Shown: positions 10,691 through 22,069, counted from the stretch's first letter. The stretch is 64,000 nucleotides of DNA from Phytophthora colocasiae (GCA_018806915.1 JAGKQI010000009.1:1-64000), one strand, 5' to 3'. Notes: generated by a model from the letters alone, not told the origin. Program-made: numbers and translations.

Positions 10691-11793
10691 CCTGGACGAC
10701 CAGCAAGCCCTGCTTGCTCACACGTTCCGTGTTCAAGAGCACGGAGCTCTTCGGGGCTGAGCCCCAGTGCCTCTCACGCACTGCAGAACTCAGTTCTTCC
10801 CCAGTAGACCGCCCCGCGTCTGCAGGAGCCGGCGTTTCCTGGGCAGAGCCCAAAGCGGGACCCGCGACAGGAGTTGCGGCCATTTTGGCCGGCGCGCTCT
10901 TTGCGCAGAGGGCAGTTGGGCCTCAGGTGTGAGGACTGCCGCATGTATAGCACCGGCGGGTGCTCATACGCTGCACCGCAGCTCGTAAGCTCAGCTACCT
11001 CATCTTCCAGCATAGCTGAGGTCCATGGGCTCAGGTCCACCGGACCCCTGTGCTGCTAGCACCGACCCTCGACAACTTAAAGTTGTGTTCGGCATTCAAT
11101 GCCACGCTGACAGCATCTTCGAAGCTGTGGGGTTCTGACGGAATGTCTCCGTCCTGGCCACGCCATCTCGTAAGCCTTCGCATGAAGACGGTCACGGCGA
11201 CCACCTCAGGTAGAGGGTCGGCAGCCATGCCAGCAATGAGCGTGCGCAGCTCTTGGACATAGTCCACCAGATCCTTCTTGCCCTGGCGACAAGCAAGGCG
11301 TGACCGCACGCGATACGCCTGGTTAGGCGGAGCAAACACTTGCGTGAGCTTGGCGCTTTAGCTCGCCCCATGTGGGAAGGCCGCTTCCACCGACGTCCCA
11401 GACGTCAAGGCCCATTCTCGTGCTCGTCCTTCGAGCTTAGAGATGGCAAACGCAACGCGTTGCCCCTCCAACTGGAGCATGGCGGCCCCCATGGCCATTT
11501 CGACCTCTCAGGTCCACAAAGGAGGTCTCTCTCCTCATTCCCGAGGAAGGTCTTCACGCTGAGCGTGACGGGCTTAGCTCTCGGAGCAGGGTAACCCCTG
11601 TTACATTCCGCTGAATGTGCTCGACGAGAGCGTTTTCGTACGAGGCAAATGCCTCGAGGCGCGCGTTGACGGCCTCCGGCCCTTGGGACGCAAGGTGCGC
11701 CGTACCTTCCGGGCCCAGCAAGGACGTAAGCTTGTTAAGCGTGTCCCGCTGACTCGGAGTCAAGTGAGCGTATGCTTCTGGCTCCATTCTCAC
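10691..11793 (-). pseudogene. G2 gag (minus copy), frameshifted
   Basis: Starts near 11793 with [17 protein letters not shown] as in the plus copy at 15439, shifts frame at about 11580, and continues with [20 protein letters not shown] (11290-11230) and further fragments to the gag-pol junction (about 10800). Here the junction frame reads through from STGEELSSAV into pol, suggesting that G2 normally makes Gag-Pol as one open frame. The zinc-knuckle region (CPLRKERAG near 10900) is present but frame-disrupted. Non-functional. Confidence 0.8.
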
Positions 11794-11846
11794 AGAGAAA
11801 CAGTCTCTTCAACTCAGGAGTTGGATTGACTACAAGTGCTACCAGA

Positions 11847-12269
11847 TGCAGCGGGGCTGCGTAGGTGTGCACGGCACAGAGGAAGTTTAGTTGACTCGTA
11901 GAGTCCTGCTTGCAAGGCACTAGCCTTCGGTTCTATACAAGAACCAAGTAGTCCACTAAATACGGGACTCACAGAGTCAGTGTCCCTATAACAAAGGACT
12001 AACTTACTAACTATGTAAAATGCAAACTGATTTTTATTGACTTTATTGCCCTAATCCTAAATGTAACGGATTTAGTATCTAACATACTAAATCCTAATCA
12101 AAATGCAACGTGAGGCTCTGAGGCCATCTACGTATCTACTCGTGTGTGCCACACCATTATGTACCCACATAAATGTATCATGAGTGTCACACACTATTAT
12201 GTACCCACATAAATGTATCCACGTGTGTCACACACCAACGAGAAACATTCGTGTAACATCCCCGTTACA
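11847..12269 (-). repeat. 5' LTR of G2 minus copy
   Basis: A 423-bp LTR on the minus strand with TGTAAC...GCTGCA ends. It is followed (minus direction) by a 2-nt spacer and the primer-binding site TGGTAGCACTTGTAGTCAA at 11844-11826. Confidence 0.9.
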
Positions 12270-14447
12270 GGATCTCTACTGACAAGCACGAGGCAGACCT
12301 GGATCGCAATCCAGATCTTGAAGAAAAACCTCGAATTCCTCCCAAGGCCCCCTTCGAGGGCCACCGCGGATCTCGATGAAAATCGAGATCCGCACACGAG
12401 CGATAAGGAATCAGCAAAGCTGAAACCTAATCTGCTCACCAAGTCCACTGTTGCCTCATCGACCAAGAAAAAGAAGATCAAAGAGCACCCGGACGAAATT
12501 GAAAGCTCCAGACTCAGAGCCAGAAGATATGATCAGCCCGGGATCGACGATTACCAGGACGCGATCGAGCAGGCCTATTACAGGAAGATGCTAAGCGAGA
12601 CCTTTGCTTAACGATCCTGTTCTTACGATCATACAAGTCCGCCAGATCGGTAACCTCACCGGCCCAGTGTCGAAACCCCGGACTCAGCTCGGACCGCCTG
12701 AACGCGGTGAAGATTCTACTTGATCTGCTCCAAGAGGCTGGTTTAGTGGCTGGAGAATTCGACCCAAACTCTCTATTTGATCTGGAACTGGAAGCGATTC
12801 AATCTGCGACCCATGATCTATTCCGATTCCCTCAAGATCTATGTCGGCGAGCGCCCACTGACGCCCGACCCAGGCTATCAGACTGGGTCGTCATGCTACG
12901 CGTCAGCGACCTCGGAACCAGACTCCAGATAGCCCGAGAAGGCTGCAACGCATGTCGCTAGGGCCCTCCGGCGCCAAGTTCCTGAAATCGCGTATGGAAG
13001 AAACAGGATACGCGATCGGTGGCTGCGAAGCTGGAGGTCAAGATGCCCGATCAACAAGAAAATCGCCGGATCCGGACGGACCAGACCGCGCCGACGACTA
13101 ATTCCACTGGATCGAGCAACAAGTTGGACGACTACTTTCAAATGGCGATGGATCGTTTCTTAAAAGAACGGAATCTCGCGACACCCCGATCGCCGATCAA
13201 AGGGGAGTTGGATGTTGAAATGGAGTCCGTCACGGCCTCGGATCCGGACGCATGGGAATACGATCCGGACGATCTGGGCATACCAAGTTCCGGTGGACAG
13301 ATGTCGAGCCGAGCCACGATCGCATCCGCGGCGATCGGTCAAGGAGGATCGTCGATGATCCAGCGGGTCCGGATCTCAGCGATCTCGGATCTGAAAGATT
13401 TTGCGGGTAAAGATCTGGACGAAGATCGCGCTCGGGCCTGGATCAGTAAAGTCAAGTCGGCGTTCCAGCGCGATCAGGCTACGGAAGAAGAGAAATGCCT
13501 CACGTTTGCAGATCTGATGGTGGGACCGGCAAAAGAACTGGTACAGGCAGCTCAGTCGAACGACGAAAACCAAGTGGGCCGGATCTGTTGGACAGTTTCC
13601 AGACCCAATATTGTGGAGTTAAGCATGTCGGTCGCGTGGCAATACTATCACGCTCGCAAGCGATCAGGAAGAAACCCTCTCGATTATCTCTACCGGCTCA
13701 ACGCATGGCGGCTTTGCGTGCTAGACTGAAGATCAAGGACGGGAGCCCTAAGGCCCGCCGAGAACATGTGGACCACTACATAGAGACATTGGGAGATCCG
13801 GAGTTAGCTGATCGGCTGACCCTACTCCGACTGAGTGACGTCGATGAACTGGAGGAGGTACTTCGTGCCCGGGAACGGGCGAAAAGCAGACAGCGTAAAT
13901 CTGCGTTCGGATCAGAAAGTACAGACAAAAGGCACCGGCCAGTGCCCCGGCAGCACCCACCCGAGCGGTACGGGCGATCCAAACCCAGGATCCGAGCTCG
14001 GAATCAGAGGAAATATCCGGATCGGACGGATCCGATTCTGAAGGCGATCTCCGGAGGATATATCTTGCCGCGTCGGAAGACAAGCAGATCGGTACTGGGG
14101 GCGTTCCCCACCAACCGGATCAGTCGCGATCGCAGGTGAACGTGCAAGATCGAGGCCGGATCACGGATCGCAGGGGTACTTCAGATCATGATCGAGGTCG
14201 CTGTTCACACTGTGGATCGCGGAAGCATACGGATCTAGACTGCTGGAGACGTCTAACCTGTGATAAGTGCGGGAAGAGGGGTCACCCAACGGATCGCTGT
14301 CTGTATACCTGCCGTGGTTGTGGGGGAGATCCGCATGAAGCTGGGGAATGCCCCATGGAAGAATTTTACAACCAGATCCGCAAGTGGTACGATCCGACTC
14401 GACACGCTGGGTTGTTCCCCGAGAAGGTGGAAAAGATGTTAAACTAG
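12270..14447 (+). pseudogene. G1-host gag, second segment
   Basis: Continues the gag interrupted at 4664. Fragments in several frames match the intact gag at 33056-35386: the KLKPNLLTKSTVAS region (12410-12460), central capsid-like region (13019-13729), and three CCHC-type knuckles (CSHCGSRKHTDLDC, CDKCGKRGHPTDRC and a third CRGC motif) at about 14190-14355. It ends EKVEKMLN-stop at 14447. Several indels break the frame between 12600 and 13900. The region is otherwise close to the intact copy at the DNA level. Confidence 0.85.
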
Positions 14448-14478
14448 GACGCTCGCCGGTTTGGAAACCGGTACGAGC
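14438..14478 (+). promoter_or_regulatory. Candidate -1 ribosomal frameshift signal at the gag stop (G1-host)
   Basis: The heptamer GTTAAAC (14438-14444) is read G TTA AAC in the gag frame and is followed at once by the TAG gag stop. After a 6-nt spacer (TAGGAC) comes a hairpin at 14451-14478: GCTCG CCGGTT / loop TGGA / AACCGG (TA bulge) CGAGC. Slipping back one base gives the pol frame (VKLGRSPVW). The same cassette is at 33065-33025 (minus). Confidence 0.8.
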
Positions 14479-14953
14479 CGAGCGTTCTGAGTACTGCATC
14501 TATGCATATGTGAACAGGAAATCGAGAGATCAAGATAGGGAGAATTCGGATCTGCGCGGTAATACATGTAAGTTGCATTCGTGTACTGCTAGATCGCGAG
14601 TCTTCCCCGGATCGATGAGTTCTCGCGGTCTGGTGCGGGAAGTGGCTTTGGATCTCAAGGAAGGAGAATCCAGGGGTATTGGAAATACCACGCACCAGGA
14701 AAATGGTTCCGCCAAGCCAAGATCTCAGGCAAGATCAATCAGGAAAGAGCGATCTTGCTCCTGGACACTGGCGCCGAGGTATCCATCTTGGATACCACCT
14801 TTGCTCATAAGGTTGGGTGCCACTTTGACACTAGTCAGAGACAGGAGTGTGTTGGGATCGGCGATAATGTGTACACCACCGAGGGAAGAACGAGGATCAA
14901 GATCACACTTGCGGGATATTTGGTCTACTTTTTCGATATTTGGATCGGGGATC
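14448..14953 (+). pseudogene. G1-host pol, first segment (protease N-terminal part)
   Basis: Follows the gag stop in the -1 frame (VKLGRSPVWKPVRAERSEYC), then shows frameshifts near 14590-14760. It regains the protease motif LLDTGAEVSILDT at 14752-14790 and runs to WIGD at 14953. Here G1-nested is inserted; the frame resumes at 36799 (DLSGQDAILGMD). Joining the two sides over one copy of the 4-bp GATC duplication restores the order found at 32560 (minus). Confidence 0.85.
14950..14953 (+). repeat. Target-site duplication GATC of G1-nested (left copy)
   Basis: GATC immediately before the LTR tip at 14954; the matching GATC is at 36799-36802. Collapsing the two restores the pol reading frame across the junction. 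Confidence 0.85.
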
Positions 14954-14969
14954 TGTGGCGGAGCGGATC
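14954..14969 (-). repeat. Terminal 16 bp of the G1-nested 3' LTR
   Basis: TGTGGCGGAGCGGATC matches the plus-strand start of the LTR at 35387 (TGTGGTGGAGCGGATC) except for one base. The rest of the LTR resumes at 22777. Its last five bases (GGATC, 14965-14969) are the left target duplication of the G2 insertion; the right copy is 22777-22781. Confidence 0.9.
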
Positions 14970-15381
14970 TGTAACGGGGTTACACGGCGCTGCGCGCCTT
15001 GGCTACAATAGGTGTGGTATACACCATCCGGGTCACAAGTCACAGATCCGTGTACGACACATAGTGTTTCTCACACGTCACATATGTAGCCAGTTGCTGG
15101 CTGTTAGCTCAGAGCCACACATTGCATTTGATTAGGATTTAGTATGTTAGATACTAAATCCGTTACATTCAGGATTAGGGCAATAAAATAAATAAAAATC
15201 AGTTTGCATTTTACATAATTAGTGTTAGTTCCTTTATTATAGGGACACTGATTGTGAGAGTCCCGTATTTAGTGGACTACTTGGTTCTTGTATAGAACCG
15301 AAGGCTAGTGCCTTGCAAGCAGGACTCTACGAGTCAACCAAACTTCCTCTGTGCCGTGCACACCTACGCAGCCCCGCTGCA
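14970..15381 (+). repeat. 5' LTR of G2 plus copy
   Basis: 412 bp, TGTAACGGGGTTACACGG... to ...CCCCGCTGCA. The first 15 bases form the palindrome TGTAAC-GGG-GTTACA. A 2-nt spacer and TGGTAGCACTTGTAGTC (primer-binding site, 15384-15400) follow. Confidence 0.93.
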
Positions 15382-15438
15382 TCTGGTAGCACTTGTAGTC
15401 AATCCAACTCCTGAGTTGAAGACTGTTTCTCTGTGAGA

Positions 15439-16440
15439 ATGGAGCCAGAAGCATACGCTCACTTGACTCCGAGTCAGCGGGACACGCTTAACAAGCTTAC
15501 GTCCTTGCTGGGCCCGGAAGGTACGGCGCACCTTGCGTCCCAAGGGCCGGAGGCCGTCAACGCGCGCCTCGAGGCATTTGCCTCGTACGAAAACGCTCTC
15601 GTCGAGCACATTCAGCGGAATGTAACAGGGGTTACCCCTGCTCCGAGAGCTAAGCCCGTCACGCTCAGCGTGAAGACCTTTCACGGGCACGAAGGAGAGA
15701 ACCTCCTATTGTGGACCCGAGAGGTCGAAATGGCCATGGGGGCCGCCATGCTCCAGTTGGAGGGGCAACGCGTTGCGTTTGCCATCTCTAAGCTCGAAGG
15801 ACGAGCACGAGAATGGGCCTTGACGTCTGGGACGTCGGTGGAAGCGGCCTTCCCCACATGGGGCGAGCTTAAGGCCAAGCTTACGCAAGTGTTTGCTCCA
15901 CCTAACCAGGCGTATCGCGTGCGGTCACGCTTCCTTGCTTGCCGACAGGGCAAGAAGGACCTGGTGGACTATGTCCAAGAGCTGCGCACGCTCATCGCCG
16001 GCATGGCCGCCGACCCTCTACCTGAGGTGGTCACTGTGACTATCTTCATGGAAGGTCTGAGAGCTGGCGTGGCCAGGACGGAGGCATTCCGTCAGAATCC
16101 TCGCACCTTCGAGGACGCTGTTAGCGTGGCATTGAATGCTGAACACAACTTTAAGTTGTCGAGGGTCGGTGCTAACAGCACAGGGTCCGGGGGACCCGAG
16201 CCCATGGACCTCAGCTATGCTGAAGATGAAGTAGCCGAGCTACGAGCTGCGGTGCAGCGTATGAGCACTCGTCGGTGCTACACGTGTGGTAGTCCCACAC
16301 ACCTGAGGCCCAACTGCCCTCTGCGCAAAGAGCGCGCCGGCCAGACTGGTCGCAACCCTGCCGCGGGTCCCGCTTCGGGCTCTGCCCAGGGAAACGACGG
16401 CTCCCCAGTGGGACGCGGGCGGTCTACTGGGAAGAACTGA
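15439..16440 (+). CDS. G2 Gag polyprotein (capsid and nucleocapsid)
   Basis: The first ATG, at 15439, gives a 333-aa protein; a GTG two codons upstream is less likely. The N-terminal helical segment is followed by the Ty3/Gypsy gag capsid-like region: [15 protein letters not shown] at about 80-95, ARRN-like helices, and [19 protein letters not shown] at about 170. One CCHC zinc knuckle ([14 protein letters not shown]) lies at about 277-290, then a Gly/Ser-rich tail. It would assemble the cytoplasmic particle and bind element RNA. Compared with the minus copy, one G appears to be missing near 16428, so the frame ends in STGKN instead of continuing STGEELSS into pol; the gag stop is therefore probably a lesion, not natural. 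Confidence 0.85.
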   Translation: MEPEAYAHLTPSQRDTLNKLTSLLGPEGTAHLASQGPEAVNARLEAFASYENALVEHIQRNVTGVTPAPRAKPVTLSVKTFHGHEGENLLLWTREVEMAMGAAMLQLEGQRVAFAISKLEGRAREWALTSGTSVEAAFPTWGELKAKLTQVFAPPNQAYRVRSRFLACRQGKKDLVDYVQELRTLIAGMAADPLPEVVTVTIFMEGLRAGVARTEAFRQNPRTFEDAVSVALNAEHNFKLSRVGANSTGSGGPEPMDLSYAEDEVAELRAAVQRMSTRRCYTCGSPTHLRPNCPLRKERAGQTGRNPAAGPASGSAQGNDGSPVGRGRSTGKN

Positions 16441-19400
16441 GTTCTGCAGTGCGTGAGAGGCACTGGGGCTCAGCCCCGAAGAGCTCCGTGCTCTTGAACA
16501 CGGAACGTGTGAGCAAGCAGGGCTTGCTGGTCGTCCAGGTGGACGTGAAGGGCTTCGAAGCCGTGGATCGTGTTGATCGATTCAGGAGCGTCTGGCAACT
16601 ACGTCAGACGCTCCACCGTTGAGGGTAGTCAGCAATATGCTGAGGCGCTTCGAGCGCGAAGAGGTGACACCGTCACTGTCCGTCTAGCGACGGGCGTCCG
16701 TGTCACGGCAGCCAAGGTCCCCATGGACCTACGGCTGAAGTTCCTGGACTTCGACAGCGTGGAACGCTGCTTGGTCTTGGACCTGGATTCGAGGTACGAC
16801 CTCATCCTTGGTATGGCGTGGCTGGAGCGCCACGAGCCATGGATTGACTGGAGGTCGAAGACCTTAGGTGCTACGCACTTCTCTCCTAGTGGAGCTTTGG
16901 CGAGTCATGAACCCACCTCTGCTAGGAAGCAGAAGCGCTATTGGCGCGAGCATCGAGCCGAGTCGGCTATGTTGCTGGACGTCGGTGTGTCCGAGTTAGT
17001 GGACAGCACCGATAGCGAGGACCGCAGTCCTGTTGAGCGCGTAGCGCTGGTTGACAGTGAGTCAACGTGTGGGCAAAGCTCACGTAACCCCTGTGGGGCG
17101 GCACGTACTCCGTCGAGTGATACTGGTCGTGGACCAAGTCGATCGCTGAGTGTCTCTGACACTGGACCTGTTACGGTCATTGATTGTGCAGCGGCACGTA
17201 CTCCGCTGAGCGGCATCGGTCGCCGACCGAGTGGATCGCTGAGTGTCTCTGACACTGGGCCGAGAGAGGCCGAAACTTGTGCGACGGCACGTACGCCGTC
17301 GAGTAGACGCTCTTCGGCCAGGGCGAAGACGTCGCAAGGCCCTTCCGGGCGAGACGCTCTGCGTCTGAGTCATCCGTGACGTCAAGTACCGACGCACCGG
17401 AGGGCTGTGGGCAGCTATACACTCTGGTTGATGGGTGGGCGGTAGTGCCGAAGGCAGTGTCCTGCTGGACGACTTGCCAGAGTGTTGACAAGCTCCTTGA
17501 GCTAGAGGAGATGTCCTTCGCCGACTTTGGCGATGCCTTGAAGGCTGGCGAACTCGCCGAGGTGGTCATCGTTCGACCTGAGGAGGAGTTAAACTCGTCG
17601 TCCCTCGTTGACGAGTCCGTCTTGGCCGAAGTCAAGAAGGCGTCGAACGCCAGGAGTGGATCGGAGATCCTCAAGAATCCCTCGGATCCCTTCTACCCTT
17701 GTTGAAGGAATATGGAGACGTTGTCTCGAAGGAACCACCGAGTGGCCTGCCTCCCGACCGAGGCGTTCGTCATGAGATCGACTTAGTTCCCGGAACTAAA
17801 TACTGCGTGACCCGGCAGTGGCCTCTTCCTAAAGAGCAATGCGACGTCATTGACGCCTTCTTCCGTGCGAAGCACGCGGCGGGTCTCGTGCGCGAGAGCA
17901 AGTCTCCACACTCCGCGCCAACGTTCTGTGTCAGAAAGCCGAATGGCAAGGGCCGTATCGTTCACGCTTTTAACAAGCCTCAACGCTGCCACGATTCCGG
18001 CGCAGACGCCGATTCCTAGGAAGGATGTTCTTCAGAACAACATGGTGGGTTGCACCATGTACAGTGCGCTCGACTTAGTCGATGGCTACTATCAGCTGCT
18101 CATGCGAGCCAGTGATATTCCGCTTACAGCGGTGAGCACCCCGAGCGGTATGCTCTGGGAGTGGCTCGTCATGCCCCAAGGGCTCTCGAGCGCGCCTGCA
18201 ACGTTCAATCGTCTAGTGACGCAGCTGTTCAGGCCCCTGCGGGCATTCGCACAGACGTACTTTGACGACGTGTTCGTCCACAGTCAGGCCGAACACGGCA
18301 AGACTGACGTCGAGGTGCACGTGGAACACGTGAGAGCTGTGCTCGAGTGCATGCGCACGAACAAATTGTACGCCAACGCAGACAAGTGCGTCTTTGGCGC
18401 GGAAGAAATCCCTTCCTAGGGTGCTTCATTGGGAAGCATGGCCTTCGTGCTGATCCAGCAAAGGTCAAGGCCATTGTGGATTGGCCGGTTCCCTTGAACC
18501 AGAAGGACTTGCGTAAGTGGCTGGGCTTGGCCAACTACTTGCACAAGTATAGCGAGAACTACGCTGAGTTGGCTCGGCCACTGACGGATCTCCTTAAGAA
18601 GGATGCCGAGTGGGTATGGCGTGCCGAGCACGAGAATGCGTTCACTTGTATCAAGGATAGCCTGCTTCAGGCACCGATACTGGCGTTGCCAGACCCCGCT
18701 CGTCCGTTTATCGTCGTCTGTGACGCCTCGGACTTTGCCATCGGCAGTGCTTTGCTACAAGCGGACGCCGAAGGGCGCGAACGCGTCATTGCGTTTGAGT
18801 CTCGGCAGCTCAAGGCTGCTGAGAAGAACTATCCAGTTCATGACAAGGAGCTACTTGCGATGAAGTACGCTCTCGTCAAATTCAGGATTCACCTGCTCGG
18901 CTCCAAGCCGTTTGTGATCTACACGGATCATGCGTCACTACGCACAGCGACGCAGTCGCCTCACCTCTCGCAGAGGATGGCCCGATGGCTCTCCTTCTTT
19001 GCGGAGTATAACTTCGAGGTGAAGTACAAGCCTGGCAGGCAGAACGTCCTCGCTGACGCGTTATCACGTCGCCCGGACTATGAGTTATCTCATGTCACCT
19101 CGGTGACGTCGTCCGTGACGGACATGGTTCGAGCAGCGTACGCTCAGGACGCCTCTTGTGTCGCGCTGCTTCAAGCTCTAGGGAGCGATGAGTTTAAGGA
19201 CTCAAAGGTGACTCTGTCACGACGCCTAAAGGCGAGACTCCAACGCTATAGCCTGGGAGGCGGTCTGCTGTACTACAGCACGGGTCAGGATGACCCACCA
19301 CGTGTGGTGGTTCCTCACGATGAGGACCTGAAGTATCGCATCCTCTATGAGGCCCACGACACGCCCACAAGCGGCCACCTCGGTCGCGAGAAGACCTACG

Positions 19401-21045
19401 GCTCGGTGAGCTCCATGTACTGGTGGCCGAAGATGTACAGAGTGGGTCAGCACATATGTGCACACGTGCGAGACGTGTCAGCGGGTTAAACCCTCGCCGC
19501 ATGCGGCAGCGCCTTTGGCGAGCTTGCCTGTACCCTCTGGATGTTGGCAGTCCATGAGTATGGACTTCGTGTTTGGCCTGCCGAAGGATACGGCAGGCAA
19601 CACGGGCGTTGTGGTCTTCGTTGACCGTCTGAGCAAGATGGCTCACCTAGCGGCTGTGCCGGACACCGTCGATGGCGCTGGTACAGCGACGATCTTTATC
19701 GATCGGGTCTTCCGTCAGCATGGGCTGCCAGAGACCATTGTCTCGGATCGAGACCCCCGTTTCACGGGTCACTTCTGGACGTCCGTCTTCAAAGTGCTTG
19801 GCACTCGACTGGACATGTCCACGGCGGATCATCCGCAGACCGACGGTCAGACTGAACGCGTGAACCGCGTCCTAGAGGACATCCTCCGCAGCATATGCGC
19901 TGAAACGCCGAAGCGTTGGAGCGCTATGCTCCCTCTCGTTGAGTTCTCCATGAACAATGCGGTGCATGCCTCGACAGGCTTCACCCCGTTCTACGTGAAC
20001 GGCCTTGCGCATCCGCGCGTCCCGCTCACTCCGCCTCGCGGTAGCCTTGGGCTTAGTGGGGGAGAGGCTGTGCCGTCGCTCGACTCCGAGCTTGCTGATA
20101 TCAGCCCTTCTGCTGTGCGTAAACAAGTCGATGACTTCCTCTCGGTGAGATTGAGCGTATTACGCCGTGTGCGTGACGCGATGGCCGAAAGCCAAGACGT
20201 TCAGAAAGAACAGGCTGATGCAAAAGGCAGAGGCAATGTATGGGAATTTAAGGTCGGTGACCAGGTTTTATTAAACGCTAAGAACCTGCCTACACACGCA
20301 GTGTCAGCCGTCTTTAAGACGAAATTGCGTCCGCGTTTCATCGGACCATTTACGGTCGTGGCCAAGAAGGGCCTGGCATACACGCTTGACTTGCCAAAGC
20401 GGATGCGAACACTACGTCGGCTTGCTTAAGCCATATCGGGACCCCGCGGGGGTGAGCGCGGAGGCGCTGGCACCGACGACACGTGCCCAGGCTGCGTCAT
20501 CTGCAGCAGCAACGTCACCTGACCCCGCAACTCAGCGAGCTGAAGCTCCTGCTGGTGCAGGCGAGCAGTCAGGGACTGAGGACCTTCGAGCCAAGCCATC
20601 CGGCTTTCAATCTCCTCCATGTCCTGAGCGAGACGGGCATGCGAATGCCAAACGCCCTCCAGGTTCCCCTAAAGAGACTGAGTCTGACTCTGGAGAGTAC
20701 CGATCGAGTGATCGAGTTGATACCAAGCGCGCCGCGACAAATAGCGCTCATCACACTCGTCGAGTATCGCGTTCCGCAGCGAATCGGCCTCCTCCGCCGT
20801 TGCTCGATGAGCAGGGGACTCCCCACTACCACGTGGAGCGCCTGATGGCGCGGCGTCGCCACCGTAGTCAAAACCAGTATCTGGTGAAGTGGCGTGGATA
20901 TCCTCATTCCCAAAACTCGTGGGAGTTTGAAGGGCCCCTGAGGCAGGACTGCCCTGACGTCGTGGACGCTTTTGATCGCGAAGATCGGGGGCGCCCGAAG
21001 GGCTCGAGGTCGACCACTCGGTCGACACCCGCTTCTCACCACTAG
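16441..21045 (+). pseudogene. G2 pol (plus copy): protease-RT-RNase H-integrase-chromodomain, frameshifted
   Basis: Protease with LIDSGASGNYVRRS (about 16573-16615). Linker with three 31-aa repeats (17101-17310). RT across frames 17699-18640, with YFDDVFVHS at about 18260. RNase H with CDASDFAIGSALLQ (about 18718) and TDHASL (about 18925). Integrase with HLGREK zinc-finger start (19376), CETCQRVKP (19465), SDRDPRF (19745) and TADHPQTDGQTERVN (19825-19870). Chromodomain at 20820-20960 (HYHVERL, LVKWRGYPHSQNSWE). Seven frames are needed (breaks near 16560, 17378, 17702, 18000, 18400, 19480 and 20410). The longest intact pieces are 18347-19489 and 19458-20429. Catalytic residues are preserved where readable. 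Confidence 0.88.
17101..17310 (+). repeat. Three 93-bp linker repeats in G2 pol
   Basis: Units start at 17101, 17194 and 17287 (GCACGTAC). They encode 31-residue repeats of the ARTPS...SLSVSDTGP kind between protease and RT. The minus G2 copy has five. Confidence 0.85.
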
Positions 21046-22069
21046 TGTGAGAAGCTGACGGACTAGCAGCCGAGCTCAGGCTCTGGTCCGTGGCTGGCAT
21101 AGCCAGCGAGTCTCCCTCGGAGACTGAAGGAGCATCCTGCGAAGCAGGGATAGTGGCCTGAGAGGCGGGAGCCACTGCCGTCGTGTGACGAGGAAAGCGG
21201 CCGGGCCGCACGCGTATCTTCGCGTACTGGAAGAGTAGACCTCGGGCGAGGCGGACGTCCACCTCGGCGCAGCTCTCCATGAGCCGGTCAAACGACGCGA
21301 GCTTTCGGGAAGCCTCGGCCCAGGTGGCCACATGGACCATGTAGTCCCGGGTGGTCTCTCCGGTTTGGAGCAGGAGTGGATAAGTCCTCATCTGAGGCAC
21401 AGACTCCCGTCGTCGTTGCTTATCTAAGCGTTGCCGATACTCGGCGAGTGTGCACACCTGCGGGGTCAGGAAACGCTCATGGAGCCCTTGCCGTTGCTGA
21501 GTCTTGGTCACCGTGCGAGGTGGTGCGCCTATGGCGTAACCGTGCAGGTTTGGCTGTGCCATCAATTGCTTCACCTGCTCGGCAGGGTCACGAGGCTCGA
21601 AGCCGTAGTCGCGCCGTGACGAAGTCCCCACGATGTCCCGTTGGACCGGTCGACGTGACTCTGGAGCACCGCTCATGGAAGCCTCCTGTGCCTCATCCAG
21701 AGGGTTGGTGATCGCGTCTTCGACTCCCTTGAGTGACTCTGGCTCATCGCGAGCAGGAAGTGGTGGTGCGTTGCGCAACGCGTTGAGCACAAGGCTCGAA
21801 GGTCCCTCCGGGAACGGATTGGGCTGCCGCATCTGCCGGGGAATTGAGTACCGACGCGGATCGCGTGGAGAGCGCAGCTCAGATCGGGTCGTCCGAGGGC
21901 TCGCAGGAGCAGGAGACGCATGGGCATCGCCCTGTTCGGACTCCTCGTAGTCCACTTCGACCTCGCCTTCCTCTGTAGGAGAGCGACGTGGGTCGCGCGT
22001 CGGCGACGCTGTCGTGTACTCCAAGGGTGAGCCACCGCTACCACTTGACGTCGGGCTGGCCTTAAACAT
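20426..22069 (-). pseudogene. G2 antisense ORF, convergent with and overlapping pol
   Basis: From ATG at 22069 (MFKASPTSSG) the minus strand is open to a TAG at 20669, then continues in the same frame to 20426, so one nonsense codon separates two parts of one frame. The frame is also open upstream into the LTR. Composition: an acidic/Pro/Ser-rich N-terminus; a central region with FLTPQVCTLAEYRQRL and YPLLLQTGETTRDYMVHV, then LARGLLFQYAKIR; a disordered segment; and a C-terminal coiled coil (EEIESRMAWLEG, HQQELQLAELRGQV) that spans the stop. The last 380-620 bp lie antisense to the chromodomain end of pol. No known family is recognised. The ORF in G4 at 45585-47491 has a similar layout. Confidence 0.65.

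Larger units (their letters stand above)
4665..12269 (-). mobile_element. G2 Gypsy element, minus copy, inserted in G1-host gag
   Basis: A 7.6-kb element with LTRs at 11847-12269 (5', minus) and 4665-5085 (3'). It is flanked by the 5-bp duplication GGATC at 4660-4664 and 12270-12274. Removing it restores continuity with the G1 gag seen at 35220 (minus). The LTRs differ at only a few positions, so the insertion is recent, yet gag and pol carry many frameshifts. Internal order on the minus strand is gag, protease, RT, RNase H, integrase, chromodomain. The antisense ORF present in the other G2 copy survives only where it overlaps the chromodomain. Confidence 0.9.

Noticed and set aside
14348..14974. 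208-aa plus ORF at the gag-pol junction as a separate gene
   Set aside because: It starts in gag out of frame and follows pol only after the slip site, then runs into frameshifted sequence. It is part of G1-host gag-pol.
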